A stretch of DNA of 46,844 bases from Deinococcus marmoris DSM 12784 (GTDB taxonomy: Bacteria; Deinococcota; Deinococci; Deinococcales; Deinococcaceae), in NCBI RefSeq assembly GCF_000701405.1, contig NZ_JNIV01000032.1, positions 1 to 46,844 on the forward strand, read 5' to 3'. Position numbers and translations under genes: made by a program. Numbering within the stretch: the stretch's first letter is position 1; each line of letters begins with the position of its first letter. Under the pieces are notes generated by a model. That model saw only the letters and a list, made by a program, of their open reading frames with translations. It was not told where the DNA came from and made no database searches. Below are positions 32,810 through 46,488 of the stretch, piece after piece.

Positions 32810-34444
32810 ATGAAATCAGCGAATCTGAGACCAAGGGTGTTCAGGGAACTGGCCACAATCCTGCTGGGGATGGGCCTGCTGATCGGCTGTTCGTCCCCTC
32901 CTTCCCCCGAACCTGGAGGACTGCCCGATCCCTATGCGGGCGGCCAGACCTATCCCTGGAGCGAGGCGGGCGGTCTCGATGGCAGGCCGATCAAGACGGG
33001 TCCAAACTTCCTGTCCGATCTGAGCTACACCTCAGCCAGCAATGCCTGGGGTCCCACCGAGTTGGATAGGAGCAACGGTGATCAAGAACAGGGGGACGGC
33101 CAGACCCTCAAGATTGGCACCCAGAGCTTTGAAAAAGGTCTGGGAGTTCACGCGGACAGCACGCTGGTCTATGCCCTGAACGGTCAGTGTTCCACCTTCA
33201 GCGCCACTGTAGGCATCGACGAGGAGGTGGCCGACCGTGGCAGCGTGGTGTTTCAGGTGTTCGGGGACGGCAAACTACTCGGCGGCGGCGACAGCGGCAA
33301 AATGACGGGGGCGAATGCGGCCAAGATGTTTTCAGTGGCTATCACTGGAATCAAGGAACTGAAGCTGGTGGTGACAGACGGCGGGGACGGTATCGCGTAT
33401 GACCATGCCGACTGGGCCGAGGCTCAGGTGAACTGCGAACCCACCGAGGTCACGCCGCCAGACCCAACGCCACCCGATCCCACTCCACCAGCTCCGCCCG
33501 CGCCCACCAACACGTTCACGTACGCAACAATCGCACCCCAGCCTCAGCCCGTCGGTGAGGCGCAGGGCGAGATGGTAGGCGGCCAACTGTACGTATTCGG
33601 CGGCTTCGATAGCCTCAAAGCCTGCTGTACCCCCACGAACCGCGCACACAAGTATGATCCGGCCAATAACCGCTGGACAGCGCTGGCCCCCATGCCTGAG
33701 CGGGGCGTGACGCATGCAGGCATGACCACTGACGGCACCGACATCTATTACGCTGGCGGGTACACCACCGACGAAGGCTGGACCGCGCAGATCTTCGGGA
33801 CGCGCGCCGTCTGGAAATACAACGTTGTCAAGAATAGCTATATCCCTCTCCCCGATCTGCCAGTGGCCAGCGCTGCCGGGCAACTGGAATATCTGGCAGG
33901 CAAGCTGCATTACTTCGGCGGCACCAATCCTGAACGAAACCAGGACCTGAATACGCACTGGGTGCTGGACTTGGCTGCCGGTGACACCCAATGGAGGAGT
34001 GCCGCCCCGCTCCAGGTGGGGCGCAACCACCTGGGTTCGACGGTACTGAACAATCTGATCTACGCCATCGGCGGTCAGACGGGTCACGACGACCGCCTGA
34101 CCACCCTCAGTTCAGCGGAAGCCTACGATCCGGCCACCAACCGCTGGACCACGCTGCCACCGATGCCGCAGGCGTTGAGCCATACCACCAATTCCACGTT
34201 CGTCCTGAGTGGGCGGATCGTGGTGGCGGGCGGCGAGACGTCACATGACGTGCCGACCGATCAGGTCACGGCTTATGACCCGCAAGCCAGGACCTGGACG
34301 GCCCTGAGTTCCTTGCCTGAACTCCGGGTGTCGGGCGTCGCAGCAGCCCTGGGCGACGGATTCATCTTTACAGGTGACAACCAGCCACGTGATGGAGGAA
34401 CGAAGGCCAATAGCTGGCAGGCCAGCCCAGTGCCTGGTCCTTGA
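32810..34444 (+). CDS. NPCBM / Kelch-repeat lipoprotein
   Basis: 544 residues from ATG at 32810 (GGAGGGG upstream; the longer frame from 32762 lacks a site). Signal peptide with lipobox LLIGC near residue 27. An NPCBM-like carbohydrate-binding domain spans about 50-215: LSYTSASNAWGPTELDRSNG, FEKGLGVHADSTLVYALNG, then ELKLVVTDGGDGIAYDHADW. A Pro-rich linker (PPDPTPPDPTPPAPPAP) precedes a Kelch beta-propeller of five or six blades (GQLYVFGGFDSL, YDPANNRWTALAPMPE, YAIGGQTGHDDRL, AYDPATNRWTTLPPMPQ). It is an outer-surface protein expected to bind glycans; no enzymatic motif. Confidence 0.88.
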   Translation: MKSANLRPRVFRELATILLGMGLLIGCSSPPSPEPGGLPDPYAGGQTYPWSEAGGLDGRPIKTGPNFLSDLSYTSASNAWGPTELDRSNGDQEQGDGQTLKIGTQSFEKGLGVHADSTLVYALNGQCSTFSATVGIDEEVADRGSVVFQVFGDGKLLGGGDSGKMTGANAAKMFSVAITGIKELKLVVTDGGDGIAYDHADWAEAQVNCEPTEVTPPDPTPPDPTPPAPPAPTNTFTYATIAPQPQPVGEAQGEMVGGQLYVFGGFDSLKACCTPTNRAHKYDPANNRWTALAPMPERGVTHAGMTTDGTDIYYAGGYTTDEGWTAQIFGTRAVWKYNVVKNSYIPLPDLPVASAAGQLEYLAGKLHYFGGTNPERNQDLNTHWVLDLAAGDTQWRSAAPLQVGRNHLGSTVLNNLIYAIGGQTGHDDRLTTLSSAEAYDPATNRWTTLPPMPQALSHTTNSTFVLSGRIVVAGGETSHDVPTDQVTAYDPQARTWTALSSLPELRVSGVAAALGDGFIFTGDNQPRDGGTKANSWQASPVPGP

Positions 34445-34629
34445 GTGGTCAGTCCAATGTCTGCACGGGCATCCAGCCGCAGCTAGATTGGCATTTGTCA
34501 GATTGATGGCTAAAAAGCGTCAGATCAGGGTTGGTTTTTGGATTGTCTGACAGCTTGGGCCGAGGGTCTAAGACCCTGACCTGACACTTCCCTGTCTCAG
34601 CACTGGCCATTGCAGGTTCACCATCAGTT

Positions 34630-35262
34630 TCAGTCTTGTCGTGGCCCCTTCACGCCTTGACCCTGGTCCGTGGCCTGCACTGGGCACTCCGCTGGTCTGG
34701 CGGCTGGTCCTGATCTGGCGCAGATGCCGACCCGTCTCCAGAGAAACAGGTGCAGCTCCCATCTGTGCTGATGGCTGGGCCACGGCCTGAGCGGCGACCA
34801 CTGGAACGGTTCTAACTTCCTCACCTGCTCCTGGACCTGTCGCCAGGCCAGGAAGACCTCTGGAAGAATACGGAACTGCGCCGCCAGCGTCCGCACCGCT
34901 TTCAATGACAGCGCCGTCTGGCCGCCCAGCAGGCGACTGGCATTGACCTGCGAGATGCCCAGCACCCTGGCCAGTTCTGTCTGGGTCATGGCCCGCTCCT
35001 GCCTCAGAAAGGCGAGCAGGCGGTGTGGCGGTGCGGGCGGCAGGAGGAAGACAAGATCCTCGTAAGCCTCCAGGCGCTCCCGCAACAGCCCGGCCAGACT
35101 GTCCAGGGGATGAGTGGTCTGTTTCTCTCCCTCGTTCAGGACGGCCTCATAGGTGGCCACGGTCTTGTCGTACTGTTGCTCGGTGTCAATGGGCGTGGCC
35201 AGGGCACGGACTTCCGGTGGCAGGTTGGCCCAGGCGCTCAGCAGGGTGCGGGCATCGGTCAT
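34630..35262 (-). CDS. HigA-like HTH antitoxin, orphan
   Basis: 210 residues from ATG at 35262 (AAAGGAGA upstream). Residues 1-80 follow HigA: LATPIDTEQQYDKTVATYEA, then LAGLLRERLEAYED. The Cro/C1-type HTH is [40 protein letters not shown]. HigA antitoxins normally end near residue 140; here another ~65 residues of Arg/Trp/Pro-rich sequence follow (RPWPSHQHRWELHLFLWRR), which may be read-through after a frameshift. No HigB-type toxin gene lies on either side, so it is a solitary regulator or a remnant. Confidence 0.75.
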   Translation of the reverse strand: MTDARTLLSAWANLPPEVRALATPIDTEQQYDKTVATYEAVLNEGEKQTTHPLDSLAGLLRERLEAYEDLVFLLPPAPPHRLLAFLRQERAMTQTELARVLGISQVNASRLLGGQTALSLKAVRTLAAQFRILPEVFLAWRQVQEQVRKLEPFQWSPLRPWPSHQHRWELHLFLWRRVGICARSGPAARPAECPVQATDQGQGVKGPRQD

Positions 35263-35316
35263 GGTGGTCTCCTTTGCTGGGATCAGCCGCGCAGGTCCGT
35301 TCGTCACCCACCCCCT

Positions 35317-35338
35317 GGGCGTGGCTCACGCCACGCCC
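35317..35338. repeat. Inverted repeat between two minus-strand genes
   Basis: GGGCGTGGC-TCAC-GCCACGCCC, a perfect 9-bp stem, lies after the stop of the GGDEF-EAL gene (35390) and 55 bases before the HigA-like start. It may terminate the upstream gene or be an operator. Confidence 0.45.
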
Positions 35339-35389
35339 CCCCGTGCGAGGTCTGACCTGCTGTTTGACAGGGTGACCAGAGTCGGGTCC

Positions 35390-37933
35390 TCAAGTCACGT
35401 CCAGTCCCACGTCTTTCCTGTCTCCGACAGGAAAGATCTCACTGGCCACCCGGGGACGCGCGAACAGGTACCCCTGTCCCAGAGAACACCCGAGTTGCTC
35501 GAGCGTGACGCACTCCTCCTGGGTTTCGACGCCTTCCGCAATCACCCCCAGGTTCAGGCTCCGGGCCAGATCGACAATCGCCTTGACCACCGGAAAGCTC
35601 GTTGACGTCTTGCTCAAACCAGTGACGAAGGACCGATCGATTTTCAACAGATTGATCGGGAGCCGCACCAGATAACTCAGACTCGAAAATCCGGTCCCAA
35701 AGTCATCGATGGATATGGACACGCCCAGTCCCCGGAGTTCCCGCATTTGCCGCACTGAGGTTTCCGTGTCACGCATCACCAGCCGTTCTGTGAGTTCCAA
35801 CTCCAGTTGCTCGCTGGGCAACCCCGTTTCATGCAGGCAGGCGGCCACCATCTCGACGAAGCCAGCATGCTGAAACTGCACCGACGACACGTTCACCGCG
35901 ATCCGGATGGCCGGATGCCCCGCTTTGCGCCAGCGCATTCCCTGGCGACAGGCTTCCATCAACACCCACGCCCCGATCGGGATGATCAGGCCCGTTTCTT
36001 CGGCCAGGGGAATAAAATCCACCGGGGAGATGACGCCCAGGTGCGGGTGCTTCCAGCGCAGCAAGGCTTCGACCCCGATCATGGTTCGTTCCGCCAACTG
36101 AACCTGCGGCTGGTAGAGCACCTCGAGTTCATTCATCTCAATGGCCCGGCGCAAATGGCTGATCAGCTCAAAGCGGTCATAGGCGCGCCGACTCATGGCG
36201 GTCTCGTACACCGCCATGTCCAGCCTGTTGCTCTTGGCGTGGTACATCGCCAGATCGGCGTTGCGCTGGAGGGCCTCGGCGGTCCGTCCACCTTCCGGTG
36301 TCAGACTGATCCCGATCGATACGCTCAGATAGATTTCTCGCTCTGCAACCACGAAGGGAAGGGCAAAGCAGTCCAGGCAGCGCTGCGCTGCCTGGACTGC
36401 GTGCGCCTGATCCGTGACGGGCACAATCACCGTGAATTCATCGCCGCCTATTCGCGCCAGAAGTTCACCTGGGCGCAGGCATGTCTGGAGGCGCTGGGCG
36501 ATACTCTTGAGCACCTGATCCCCCGCCAGATGACCCAGCGAGTCATTCACGCCTTTGAAGTCGTTCACATCAAGAAACAGCAGGGCCATCGGGCTTTCCG
36601 TCGTGAGCGCCGTTTGGACGACGTTTTGAAGTTGCTCCCCGAACAGCACCCGATTGGCCAGACCGCTCAGGGCGTCATGGCTGGCCTGGTGCCTCAGGTG
36701 CTGGGCCAGCAGGGAGTGTTCGACGGCCACCGCAGCGAGATGACTGGCCCTTTTGAGATCGCGCAGCAACGGCTCTGGAAAAGACCCCGGCTCCCGGCTG
36801 TACAGCGCGATCGTTCCCAGGACGATGCCCGGGCCGTCAATGATGGGAAGGCACGCGCAGGCCCGTAAATCGTTGGCGATCAGGATGTTGAGGGAGTCGG
36901 CGTATCGGGGGTCATTGACCGTGTCCTCGACGACCACCAGTTCGCCACGTGAAGCGGCTGTTGCAGAGATGCCTGCGCTCTCACTGATGTTCAGTCCGTC
37001 AATGGCATGACCAAATTCAGGTGGAAGGCTGGGAGCTGCGTAGGTGTAGAGCCGCCCTTTCTGCTTGAGCAGAACGGTGCAGACGTACGCAGGCCACTGC
37101 CGTTCGAGCATCATGGCGACCTGCTGCAAGATCAGGGTCAGGTCTTTTCCCTGGACCGTCATCTCCAGAATGGTGTTGCGGTCGATCTGGGCCTGTTCTT
37201 CTATTTTTTTATCGTTGATATTGTAGGAATAGACGGTCAGTCCAGCAGGATAAGGATAGAGGCGGACCTCGAACCAGAGCTGCAAAATTTCGTCCAAGAC
37301 CTCGATCTGCGTGGCCTGCTGTTTATGAACGGCCTCATGGAACCGAGCGGACAGCAGGACCTGCAATGGCTCAGGAAGGATCTCCCAGAAGTTCTGGCCC
37401 TGCAGTTCCTGAATGGTTCCGCCCAGGAAATCGGCCATCCGCGAATTCAAGTACAGCAGACGCCAGTCATTGTCGACAGACAGACAGGCTTCCTGAACGC
37501 TCTCCAGAATGTCACCGATCAGCTGGGCGTCTTTGAGCGTCTGTTGCTGTGACTTATGCAGAGCGGTCACGTTTTCATGGATCACCATCACGAAAGGCGC
37601 ATCGACAAAAGGCGTGACGCGCAGTTGAAACCAGCGTTGTTCAAGCGGAGAGTGACAGGGATACATTTGAAAATACTGGGGGACTTCGCCAGCCATCACC
37701 TGACGGATTCCCTGGACGGCGGCCTGGCCATCCGCCGAGACGGCCGCTTCACAAGCATCGAAGTAGTTGCGGCCCACGGAAGAGTGAGCGGGCAACAGAC
37801 CATTGTCGTGCCCAAATTGGAGCCAGGCCAGATTGACTTCCACGATCAGGCCGTCATGATCCAGGACGGCCAGGGAAGAAGCAACGGCGTCGAGCGCCGC
37901 CTGGTGGAACTGAAAAGCCAGGAGATCGCTCAT
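35390..37933 (-). CDS. PAS-PAS-GAF-GGDEF-EAL protein
   Basis: 847 residues from ATG at 37933 (AAAGGAAC upstream). Two PAS-like regions (VASSLAVLDHDGLIVEVNLA, and CLSVDNDWRLLYLNSRMADF), then a GAF domain (near 290-410: RLYTYAAPSLPPEFGHAIDG, LRACACLPIIDGPGIVLGTI). The GGDEF domain has an intact IGGDEF near 498; the EAL domain has EALLRW near 622, NVSSVQF, DDFGTGFSSLSYL and LLKIDRSF. All catalytic signatures are present for both synthesis and breakdown of cyclic di-GMP. No membrane segments, so a cytosolic sensor. It is divergent from the kinase-like gene at 38107. Confidence 0.93.
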   Translation of the reverse strand: MSDLLAFQFHQAALDAVASSLAVLDHDGLIVEVNLAWLQFGHDNGLLPAHSSVGRNYFDACEAAVSADGQAAVQGIRQVMAGEVPQYFQMYPCHSPLEQRWFQLRVTPFVDAPFVMVIHENVTALHKSQQQTLKDAQLIGDILESVQEACLSVDNDWRLLYLNSRMADFLGGTIQELQGQNFWEILPEPLQVLLSARFHEAVHKQQATQIEVLDEILQLWFEVRLYPYPAGLTVYSYNINDKKIEEQAQIDRNTILEMTVQGKDLTLILQQVAMMLERQWPAYVCTVLLKQKGRLYTYAAPSLPPEFGHAIDGLNISESAGISATAASRGELVVVEDTVNDPRYADSLNILIANDLRACACLPIIDGPGIVLGTIALYSREPGSFPEPLLRDLKRASHLAAVAVEHSLLAQHLRHQASHDALSGLANRVLFGEQLQNVVQTALTTESPMALLFLDVNDFKGVNDSLGHLAGDQVLKSIAQRLQTCLRPGELLARIGGDEFTVIVPVTDQAHAVQAAQRCLDCFALPFVVAEREIYLSVSIGISLTPEGGRTAEALQRNADLAMYHAKSNRLDMAVYETAMSRRAYDRFELISHLRRAIEMNELEVLYQPQVQLAERTMIGVEALLRWKHPHLGVISPVDFIPLAEETGLIIPIGAWVLMEACRQGMRWRKAGHPAIRIAVNVSSVQFQHAGFVEMVAACLHETGLPSEQLELELTERLVMRDTETSVRQMRELRGLGVSISIDDFGTGFSSLSYLVRLPINLLKIDRSFVTGLSKTSTSFPVVKAIVDLARSLNLGVIAEGVETQEECVTLEQLGCSLGQGYLFARPRVASEIFPVGDRKDVGLDVT

Positions 37934-38106
37934 GCGTTCCTTTGGGTGCGCCAAGGAACGGGGACGCGGATCTGATCTTTCCTAACCTCCAGTGTAGTCG
38001 TATTGGTCTCTTGACGCCTGTCCGCTTCTCACAAAGGATGAGACAGTGTCCCTGGCAGGCGACGCTTTCTATCTGTGACAGCCGAAAATGCCACCGGGGA
38101 TGCGCC

Positions 38107-39483
38107 TTGACTCGCTCACCGGACCCGCACCTCTCCGCCAACTCGCCGGAAGGACTAGGATGGGAAGATGACCGCGTTGACTCTCTCTGGCGTCGTTTCA
38201 AGCCGACGCCCATCGACACCGTAGCGCTGGCCCGAACACGCGCCCACACCCTCCAGCAACTGGCCCTGGACCTCGCCCCCTTGCAATCTGTGGGACAGAC
38301 CGCAGAAGCCCTGCTCCGCACCCTGACGACGCTCGACGGCCGTCCCCACGGCGTCATCGCGACGCTGAACTGGAAGGACCGGGTGGTGGATCAGGTGTGG
38401 TCCTCCGCGCCTGCCGATTCAGCGCCCACTCCCGCTCAAGCTGCCCCCCTGCCTTCAGAGCCTCCGTCCCCAGAAGTTCAGCCCCTGGCCCTGGTGTCCG
38501 GGGCCTCGCTGGACACGGAGACCCCCTGGGGTCAGGCCGCCTGGTCCGGCGTGGCCTCGTTCGGCACCCCCGAGACGGTGCTGCCCCTGCCCGGACGCCA
38601 GCAGGCTCCCGGCGTCGCCGTGCTGGTCTTCGGGCCGTTCCACACGCCTGGAGACGAGGACGAGCAAGCCTTCCTGCTCTCGGTGGCCGGGCTGGGCGGC
38701 CAGGCGCTGGACCGCGCCGTGATCCTGGACGCGCAGCAGGCGGCCCAGGCCGTGCTGGCCAAGCGCACCCAGCAACTCGAGGAGCGCAACCTGGAGCTGC
38801 ACGGCTTCACCCGCGCGCTGGCCGAGAACCTGGGCGATCCGCTGGAGCGCATTCACGGCTTCCTGAAACTGGCTGAAGCCGATCTGGGCGAGGGCACCCC
38901 CGAGCGTGTCCGCCGCCTGTTCACTTTCGCGCGTCTGGAAGCCGAGATGCTGGCCGAGCGCACCGAAGAGCTGCGGACGCTGGCCCGGGTGGACCAGCAA
39001 CCCCTGCACCTGGAGACCGTCAGCCTGGGCCGCCTGCTGACCCAGGTCCGCCATGACCTGGAACCGCTGACCCGGGGGCGGGCGGTGAGCTGGGAGACCG
39101 TGGAGCTGTGCGACGTGCGCGGCGACGCGCTGCTGCTGTACCAGGCGTTCCTGGAGCTGCTGGCTTTCGCTTTAGAGAACACCTGGAACCATCCGGAGCC
39201 GTGTATCGGCGTCAGCGCGCAGATGCCGGACGGGCATGTGGTGGTGACCATCTGGAACAACGGGGAGGGGGTCCCCGAGGACGCCCAGGATCGGCTGTTC
39301 GAGGTGCTGGACCGCACGGTGGTGCGCCGGACCGCCCTGGGGCGGCTGGGGATGTCGAATGTGCGGCGGGTGATCGCGCGGCATGGCGGCTGGGTCAGGG
39401 TGTCCAGTCCACCGGAAGGGGGCCTGGCCTTCGTGCTGACCCTGCCCCGTCCAGCAGCGGAACGCGACATGCCGCCGGTCTGA
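38107..39483 (+). CDS. GAF/HATPase kinase-like protein without phospho-acceptor His
   Basis: About 458 residues if TTG 38107 (GGGGAT upstream) is the start; no ATG is in frame. A GAF-like region spans ~60-215. Then comes the stretch where HisKA should be: ELHGFTRALAENLGDPLERI. Related kinases have FAYVASHDLQEPL, so the His is replaced by Asn. The HATPase domain keeps an N box (FALENTWN), WNNGEGVPEDAQDRLFEVLD and LGRLGMSNVRRVIARHGGW. The G2 box is weaker than normal (GRLGMS). It thus looks like a pseudokinase or a protein with another phospho-site, perhaps an allosteric partner of the multi-GAF kinase. Confidence 0.8.
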   Translation: MTRSPDPHLSANSPEGLGWEDDRVDSLWRRFKPTPIDTVALARTRAHTLQQLALDLAPLQSVGQTAEALLRTLTTLDGRPHGVIATLNWKDRVVDQVWSSAPADSAPTPAQAAPLPSEPPSPEVQPLALVSGASLDTETPWGQAAWSGVASFGTPETVLPLPGRQQAPGVAVLVFGPFHTPGDEDEQAFLLSVAGLGGQALDRAVILDAQQAAQAVLAKRTQQLEERNLELHGFTRALAENLGDPLERIHGFLKLAEADLGEGTPERVRRLFTFARLEAEMLAERTEELRTLARVDQQPLHLETVSLGRLLTQVRHDLEPLTRGRAVSWETVELCDVRGDALLLYQAFLELLAFALENTWNHPEPCIGVSAQMPDGHVVVTIWNNGEGVPEDAQDRLFEVLDRTVVRRTALGRLGMSNVRRVIARHGGWVRVSSPPEGGLAFVLTLPRPAAERDMPPV

Positions 39484-39820
39484 AAGCAATGGGGCGGCCG
39501 CGCGCTGCAGGCGGGCCGGCAGGTCGACCGTAGGCCCCACAGTTTGCTAGGCGAAGGCCTGGCCTTCGCAGGCGCTGTCCAGAGCGGCACGGGAACCGTT
39601 GTCCAGCAGGTCGCACAGCGCGGCGGCCGGCTCTCCGTCACCACGGATGGCGGTGGCCGTGGCCTACTGGGCACCTGCCCACCCGCTGGCGCTGCCCTGC
39701 CTGGAACAGGCTGAGCTGAGCGACGTGCGCGACTCTCTGCTTACGCGCCTCCAGTGGCAGGGCAGCACTGAAGCGTGCCGAGGCCTCACCATCTGCGGTG
39801 GGGCACTTCTTTTGCAGCGC
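39484..39820. other. Intergenic region with a C-terminal coding remnant
   Basis: On the minus strand 39666-39547 lies a short open stretch between two TAG codons: AIRGDGEPAAALCDLLDNGS, RAALDSACEGQAFA. It reads like the C-terminus of a protein, but the rest is gone. Nothing else is supported. Confidence 0.35.
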
Positions 39821-42289
<2,469 letters not shown>

Positions 42290-42347
42290 GCGTCTCTCCT
42301 GCCCATCCGTTCAGCGTAGGTTGGGGCTGTTCAGCTCCTGTAAAGGG

Positions 42348-42584
42348 TCAGGCCAGAAGCGCTTCGAGCTTTGGGCGCTGCTGGTCGAAGGTGCCGTAAA
42401 AGAACTGCTCGCCGATCACGGTCATGGGCGCGACGCGCACGCCGTACCGCGCCTTTGCCTCGTCCGCCACGGCAGGATCCGTCAGGTCACGCTCTTCATA
42501 GCGAACCCCGTGCCGGGCGAACCACAGGCGCAGGGCATGGCAGTCGGGGCAGGTGGGCGTCGCGTACAGGACGACGTTTGGCAT
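42348..42584 (-). CDS. Glutaredoxin-like protein
   Basis: 78 residues from ATG 42584 (GTGAGG upstream). The active site CPDC is at residues 10-13 (VVLYATPTCPDCHALRLWF), followed by the conserved VAPMTVIG cis-Pro loop and a C-terminal helix. It is a small thiol-disulfide oxidoreductase that may pass electrons to copper-stressed proteins or guard free thiols. It sits behind a hairpin at 42605 and before the CPD ATPase. Confidence 0.85.
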   Translation of the reverse strand: MPNVVLYATPTCPDCHALRLWFARHGVRYEERDLTDPAVADEAKARYGVRVAPMTVIGEQFFYGTFDQQRPKLEALLA

Positions 42585-42604
42585 GGAGAACCTCACAACA
42601 AGAA

Positions 42605-42626
42605 GGGGCGGACCTGCGTCCGCCCC
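42605..42626 (-). terminator. Hairpin with T-rich tail between csoR and the glutaredoxin gene
   Basis: GGGGCGGAC / GTCCGCCCC perfect 9-bp stem with a 4-base loop. On the minus strand it is followed by TTCTTGTTGT. Partial termination would give higher levels of copZ-csoR than of the downstream genes. Confidence 0.7.
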
Positions 42627-42650
42627 GGGAAGGCAGGCTCAGCGCGTACC

Positions 42651-42998
42651 TCAGGCGTACTTAAAGACTTCCATCAACTCGTCGACGATTTCCTTCTCGT
42701 CACCCCGAGTCGCGGCAGTCGCCACGTGCGCTTCAAGGTGGCCGCGCAGGATCACGCCTGCCGCGCCGTCCAGTGCGCCCTGCACCGCCTTGATCTGCCG
42801 CAGGACGTCCACGCAGTACACGTCCGGGTCTTCCAGAGAGCGGCGGATGCTCTCGAGGTGACCGCGGGCGATGGCGAGACGACGCGCGGCGCGCTTGCGG
42901 CTGTCCTCTGGCATGCAGAGGGTGTGGCCCGTATGGCCGTGTTCCCCCTCCGGGGGGGTCACGTCCAGCAGCCGAGCAGCGGTCGTCTCCCCTGCCAT
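42651..42998 (-). CDS. csoR: CsoR-family copper-sensing repressor
   Basis: 115 residues. ATG overlaps the copZ stop (TAATG). The four-helix CsoR/FrmR core is complete: RKRAARRLAIARGHLESIRR, VYCVDVLRQIKAVQGALDG, LRGHLEAHV. Metal ligands are Cys 62, His 87 and His 91, the C-H-H set known from Thermus CsoR instead of C-H-C. A His-containing N-terminal extension (EGEHGHTGHTLC) precedes the core. The protein represses when apo and releases DNA on binding Cu(I). Targets are most likely the G/C-rich dyads at 43231-43251 and 43346-43362. Confidence 0.92.
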   Translation of the reverse strand: MAGETTAARLLDVTPPEGEHGHTGHTLCMPEDSRKRAARRLAIARGHLESIRRSLEDPDVYCVDVLRQIKAVQGALDGAAGVILRGHLEAHVATAATRGDEKEIVDELMEVFKYA

Positions 42999-43207
42999 TA
43001 TGGGTTCGCCACCTGGGCGCCGTAGCCTTCCTCGGTGACGGCCGCGATGAGCTGTTGCGGTTCAGCGTCGCCCTGCACCACAGCCTTGCCGGTGCTCAGG
43101 TCCACCTGTGCCCCGGTGACCCCGGGGACGTTCTCAAGGGCCTTGGTCACGCCTGTCTGGCAGTGCCCGCAGGTCATGCCGGTGATGTCCAGTTCAATCT
43201 TGGTCAT
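42998..43207 (-). CDS. copZ: Copper chaperone CopZ
   Basis: 69 residues, a single heavy-metal-associated domain with Cu(I)-binding MTCGHC (Cys 13 and Cys 16) and the usual bab-bab layout ending GYGAQVANP. AGGAGGAAG precedes ATG 43207. It carries Cu(I) to CopA and to CsoR. First gene of the leftward operon; overlaps csoR by TAATG. Confidence 0.95.
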   Translation of the reverse strand: MTKIELDITGMTCGHCQTGVTKALENVPGVTGAQVDLSTGKAVVQGDAEPQQLIAAVTEEGYGAQVANP

Positions 43208-43225
43208 GGTCTTCCTCCTGAATTC

Positions 43226-43254
43226 AGGCTACACCCTCCCCCCCTGGGTGTCAA
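43226..43254 (-). promoter_or_regulatory. copZ promoter with CsoR-type operator in the spacer
   Basis: On the minus strand TTGACA (43254-43249), 17-base spacer, TAGCCT (43231-43226). The spacer holds the dyad ACACCC-TCCCCCCCT-GGGTGT (43231-43251), a G/C tract with A/T ends as in known CsoR sites. A repressor here would block polymerase binding. Confidence 0.75.
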
Positions 43255-43303
43255 CACTGTCTTAGAAATCTACCGTCTGGCAGGAAAGTTCTTCCGAGCC
43301 CTC

Positions 43304-43362
43304 TTGCCAATCCCCCATCCCAGGGTCTATGATTGCAGCATTCATATCCTCCCTGGGGGGAT
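43304..43362 (+). promoter_or_regulatory. copA promoter and downstream operator
   Basis: TTGCCA (43304-43309), 18-base spacer, TATGAT (43328-43333). A dyad ATCCTCCCT-GGGGGGAT (43346-43362) lies just after the expected transcription start, before the ribosome site GGAGGA at 43364. Confidence 0.75.
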
Positions 43363-43377
43363 CGGAGGAACAGAGAA

Positions 43378-45894
<2,517 letters not shown>

Positions 45895-45903
45895 AGCCCA
45901 TCT

Positions 45904-45930
45904 GCGCGGAAAGTTCCTGACTTTCCGCGC
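45904..45930. repeat. Perfect hairpin between copA and the next gene
   Basis: GCGCGGAAAGT / ACTTTCCGCGC, 11-bp stem, loop TCCTG, directly after the copA stop. No T run; it may limit read-through or stabilise the copA mRNA. Confidence 0.6.
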
Positions 45931-45949
45931 TCCCCTGAGGAGAACACCC

Positions 45950-46369
45950 ATGACCAGGCTCACTGTTGGCCCCTACGTTGCTTCCCTGAAGACTGGCCCC
46001 GCCCTCGTGCGTGACCGCCAGGCTTTTCTGGTCCGTGCCCAACTGCGCGACGAGGTGCCCACCGCCGCCGGCCTGCCCCTGGTAGGCCTGGGCGGCTCAT
46101 GCGGCAAGCCCGCGTTCCTGTTGCCGTTTCTGGTGCGCTGGACCGAACAGAGCACCCTCACCCTGGAGGAGGTGGCCACCGAATTCGAGTGCTTCGTGGA
46201 GTACGGCGCATATCCACACCTGAAGCTGAACGAAGGTGGCCAGGAGGTTGCGGCCGTGCAGGACTGGAGCAACATGGCCATGGTCTTCGTGCGCCCCGGC
46301 TACGAGCGCGGCGAGGAACTGCTGATGCGTCTCCGTAACAGGCTGGATCCCAGGGCCACAGCCAACTGA
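45950..46369 (+). CDS. Hypothetical protein downstream of copA
   Basis: 139 residues from ATG 45950 (GAGGAGAAC upstream). Sequence features: LVRDRQAFLVRAQLRDEVPT, VGLGGSCGKPAFLLPFLVRW, FECFVEYGAYPHLKLNEGGQ. Two Cys, no membrane segment or signal peptide. I do not recognise the family. Same strand as copA, 55 bases behind it across a hairpin, and followed by a terminator; copper-linked only by position. Confidence 0.6.
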   Translation: MTRLTVGPYVASLKTGPALVRDRQAFLVRAQLRDEVPTAAGLPLVGLGGSCGKPAFLLPFLVRWTEQSTLTLEEVATEFECFVEYGAYPHLKLNEGGQEVAAVQDWSNMAMVFVRPGYERGEELLMRLRNRLDPRATAN

Positions 46370-46383
46370 GCCAGACGACATCA

Positions 46384-46414
46384 ACAGGCCCCCTCTTGCA
46401 AGGGGGCCTGTTTG
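46384..46414 (+). terminator. Rho-independent terminator
   Basis: ACAGGCCCCCT / AGGGGGCCTGT with a short loop, followed by TTTG, 15 bases after the 45950 gene. Confidence 0.88.
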
Positions 46415-46488
46415 TGGCTGCCCGCCTCACCCTGTCGGCCGTGGCCTTGCTCCGTCTTAAGCCAGCCTTGAGGAAAGGTGCCGCTTTA

